In this document: one piece after another, positions 62,628 to 64,000 of the stretch | Numbering within the stretch: position 1 is the stretch's first letter | How the letters are laid out: each line of letters opens with the position of its first letter | Assembly (NCBI GenBank): GCA_016711405.1 | Contig: JADJSZ010000001.1 | Span: forward strand, 62,001 to 126,000 | DNA: 64,000 nucleotides | Direction of reading: 5' to 3' | Origin: Candidatus Hadersleviella danica | GTDB taxonomy: Bacteria > Chloroflexota > Anaerolineae > Promineifilales > Promineifilaceae | Made by a program: the position numbers and the translations under genes | Notes under the pieces: generated by a model | What the model saw: only the letters and a program-made list of their open reading frames with translations | Databases searched by the model: none | What the model was told of the DNA's origin: nothing

Positions 62628-62889
62628 GGGTAACGTCGTAGGGGTGGGGCTGGCGGGTATCGCCTCCATGCAAACCCCATTACGCCCTCTCCCGCCGACC
62701 CACCCCCATGCGACAGTGACCAAGGTGAAGGTGTTGGTGGTTGCCATGTAATGGGTGGGTGGCACGGCAAAAGAAAGCCCCTATGGTTTTGTTCTCGCCA
62801 CGGCCGCGCCCATGCTAGAATACCACCAAGGGCATTGAGCAGAGGGACGAGTGTCCCCCATAACCCCAAAAATGACCAAAGCTCAAGGA

Positions 62890-62979
62890 ACGGCCGAGGA
62901 GGTTTAAGAAGGTGGCCGAGGTGGCGCTGGCCGCTTCGCCGCAGGATTTGGAGCAGTTGGGCTGGGTGGTGCCGTCGTA
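62890..62979 (+). pseudogene. 3' fragment of an unidentified gene
   Basis: The frame FKKVAEVALAASPQDLEQLG, WVVPS, stop has native codon use (GGCCGAGGTGGCGCTGGCC) but no upstream continuation. Either a relic, or a gene whose front part is destroyed by indels. Confidence 0.4.
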
Positions 62980-62997
62980 GGACATCCTCGGTAAATA

Positions 62998-63030
62998 AAA
63001 CCTGCGCGGTCTCCAAGACCTCGCGGGTTT
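62998..63030. repeat. Dispersed hairpin AACCTGCGnGGTCT, copy 2
   Basis: AAACCTGCGCGGTCTC and AAGACCTCGCGGGTTT; compensating changes (A-T to C-G, in part G-T) relative to 58261-58295 keep the stem. Confidence 0.65.
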
Positions 63031-63046
63031 GCCCCACCACAAAACA

Positions 63047-63081
63047 AAAGAGCCGCGTTTGTCACCAAACGTGGCTCTTTC
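63047..63081. terminator. Hairpin AGAGCCGCGTTTG, left copy
   Basis: AAAGAGCCGCGTTTG pairs with CAAACGTGGCTCTTT. A near-identical hairpin lies at 63853-63886, on the other side of the DUF433/DUF5615 pair. Terminator-like in both directions. Confidence 0.75.
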
Positions 63082-63150
63082 TAGATTATCCCGAACCAAT
63101 AAAATGCCTCTTTGTTCTGTTACAAATTAGAGCCGTCGCACCCCATCCTA

Positions 63151-63501
63151 TCATCCCTTAGCAAAACGCATGCGTGTTTCCGTAACAACGAGATAATGCC
63201 TTGCCAATACATCTTCGTATTGCTTCAGTAGTTTTTGGAGCGTCTCAATTTTGCTACCCGCTCGCTCATTGGCAAGGCGGAGAAATATAACCCCATGATG
63301 CAAATGTTGTTCCCGATAAATTTTTTCACCAAAATCTTTGTCATTCGTAATTAAAATCCATTGTTCAGCAAACGCCTTATGGATAATCTCGGCATCACTC
63401 ATCCCCCGGGCTTCTTCATAGACCGAGAAAACATCATGCCCTTGCTGACGCAACCATCGTGCCACGGCTGGCCCAGTACATTCATCTACCAAAAAGCGCA
63501 T
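63151..63501 (-). CDS. DUF5615 PIN-like protein (putative toxin)
   Basis: 116 residues, the Mut7-C/DUF5615 PIN-like fold. It starts MRFLVDECTGPAVARWLRQQ (first acidic residues in VDE), then GHDVFSVYEEARGMSDAEII and the second acidic motif WILITNDKDFGEKIYREQ, which together form the nuclease centre. The start is immediately after the DUF433 stop (TAAATG), the usual layout of this predicted type II toxin-antitoxin pair. Confidence 0.9.
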   Translation of the reverse strand: MRFLVDECTGPAVARWLRQQGHDVFSVYEEARGMSDAEIIHKAFAEQWILITNDKDFGEKIYREQHLHHGVIFLRLANERAGSKIETLQKLLKQYEDVLARHYLVVTETRMRFAKG

Positions 63502-63753
63502 TTAGGCCATCTCCATCGCCAAAGGCATAAACGTTGTATTCTCTAAAAGTTTGGTCGCAAACAAAAAACAGGCCAATAAATCTTCCTGCTCCAAGCCATC
63601 ATACTCCTCTAAAATTTCGGCGTGGGTAGCCCCCTGAGCCAAAAGCCCCAAAATATACTCAACCGTCAGCCGTGTCCCTTTAATGACAGGTTTCCCCCCC
63701 ATGACCTGTGGGCTTGTTGCAATCCGTTGTAGTAATTGTTGGTTTAACATCAT
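63502..63753 (-). CDS. DUF433 protein (putative antitoxin)
   Basis: About 83 residues. The DUF433 core is complete: RIATSPQVMGGKPVIKGTRL, TVEYILGLLAQGATHAEILE, EYDGLEQEDLLACFLFAT, a winged/HTH-like antitoxin that binds DNA and the DUF5615 partner. ATG 63753 is followed by a second ATG; either may be used. First gene of the bicistronic pair. Confidence 0.9.
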   Translation of the reverse strand: MMLNQQLLQRIATSPQVMGGKPVIKGTRLTVEYILGLLAQGATHAEILEEYDGLEQEDLLACFLFATKLLENTTFMPLAMEMA

Positions 63754-63852
63754 CAATGCCTTTGTAAGATAGGGAAAATCGCATCTTTATCAATTTGGCC
63801 AGTTTAGCACAGTTAGCAAGCATGTGGGAGATAGGCCCCACCCCTCACAACA

Positions 63853-63886
63853 AAAAGAGCCGCGTTTGGTGACAAACGCGGCTCTT
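63853..63886. terminator. Hairpin AGAGCCGCGTTTG, right copy
   Basis: AAAGAGCCGCGTTTG, loop GTGA, CAAACGCGGCTCTT. Lies between the TA pair and the gene running in from the window end, so on the minus strand it would terminate that gene. Relative of 63047-63081. Confidence 0.75.
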
Positions 63887-63931
63887 CTGCTTTCAGCCTA
63901 CGGCTTACAGCTTAAGGCTTACGGCGCACTC

Positions 63932-64000
63932 TTAAACACCACCTGGCAAATAAATCCGTGGTGTCCCCACAGCCACAGCGGCCGTGCGCGTGAACGTGTT
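63932..64000 (-). CDS. C-terminal end of an unknown protein (truncated by window edge)
   Basis: The minus-strand frame entering from the window edge reads TFTRTAAVAVGTPRIYLPGG then V and stop at 63932-63934. It contains a CGGCCG and native codon use. Too little remains for identification. Confidence 0.4.
   Translation of the reverse strand, partial: NTFTRTAAVAVGTPRIYLPGGV

Larger units (their letters stand above)
62628..63150. other. 523-bp stretch with gene debris and two hairpins
   Basis: 62628-62880 shows no coding frame. 62890-62979 reads as a coding-like tail (AEVALAASPQDLEQLGWVVP then stop) without a start, probably the 3' end of a lost gene. Two hairpins follow (62998-63030 and 63047-63081). 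Confidence 0.5.

Noticed and set aside
1..64000. tRNA or rRNA genes
   Set aside because: No T-loop-type GGTTCGANTCC sequence with flanking acceptor stems was noticed; a covariance-model scan would be decisive.

Overview
The window looks like part of a Chloroflexota (Chloroflexi) chromosome, probably from a filamentous or sludge/sediment-type lineage. This is inferred from gene content: a single unsplit rpoC with a coiled-coil insertion, a BTAD/NB-ARC/TPR regulator, lipoproteins with Thr/Pro-rich linkers and beta-propellers, lamin-tail/CotH secreted proteins and a heliorhodopsin. Native sequence is GC-rich and saturated with the palindrome CGGCCG (often ACGGCCGT). Many spacers consist of short reiterated 7-10 bp 'words', as in filamentous cyanobacteria. 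The unsplit rpoC argues against a cyanobacterium.

Layout. 0-13.1 kb: end of a flippase gene, a nucleoside phosphorylase, a GH13 amylase, an icd-thiD-AEC transporter row, a peptidase-MA lipoprotein, a methyltransferase, a 21-bp tandem-repeat block of about 23 units, a His-tailed EamA transporter, an LRR lipoprotein and purH. 13.2-25.1 kb: an accessory island of small unrelated genes: a DUF6414 pair, HigBA and HicAB toxin-antitoxins, an MNT-type nucleotidyltransferase, YqcC-like, VOC, AraC, DHFR-like, MerR, heliorhodopsin, DUF6194 and YdeI. They are separated by copies of a hairpin repeat, by attC-like palindromes and by a MITE with a 9-bp target duplication. The island resembles an integron cassette array with no integrase in view. 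25.2-43.7 kb: DUF1294, a glycosyltransferase, an unknown 798-aa protein beside a CoA ligase and an acyl-CoA dehydrogenase (likely a lipid/CoA block), a DNA methyltransferase-nuclease fusion, typA, a HAD phosphatase, a BTAD regulator, a G5/propeller lipoprotein, DUF2267 and a sugar transferase. 43.8-64 kb: rpoC without rpoB, a NYN-cold-shock protein, a 1116-aa LTD/CotH secreted protein, dienelactone hydrolase, a double SDR, crtI, a ferredoxin-adenylate cyclase fusion, an M23 peptidase, a propeller lipoprotein, two secreted paralogues and a DUF433/DUF5615 toxin-antitoxin pair.

Many genes, including purH, carry single-base indels, mostly in short homopolymers, each undone by restoring one base. 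This suggests uncorrected read errors, so most broken genes are annotated as whole genes with their frameshift sites. RNA genes, complete insertion sequences and CRISPR arrays were not seen.
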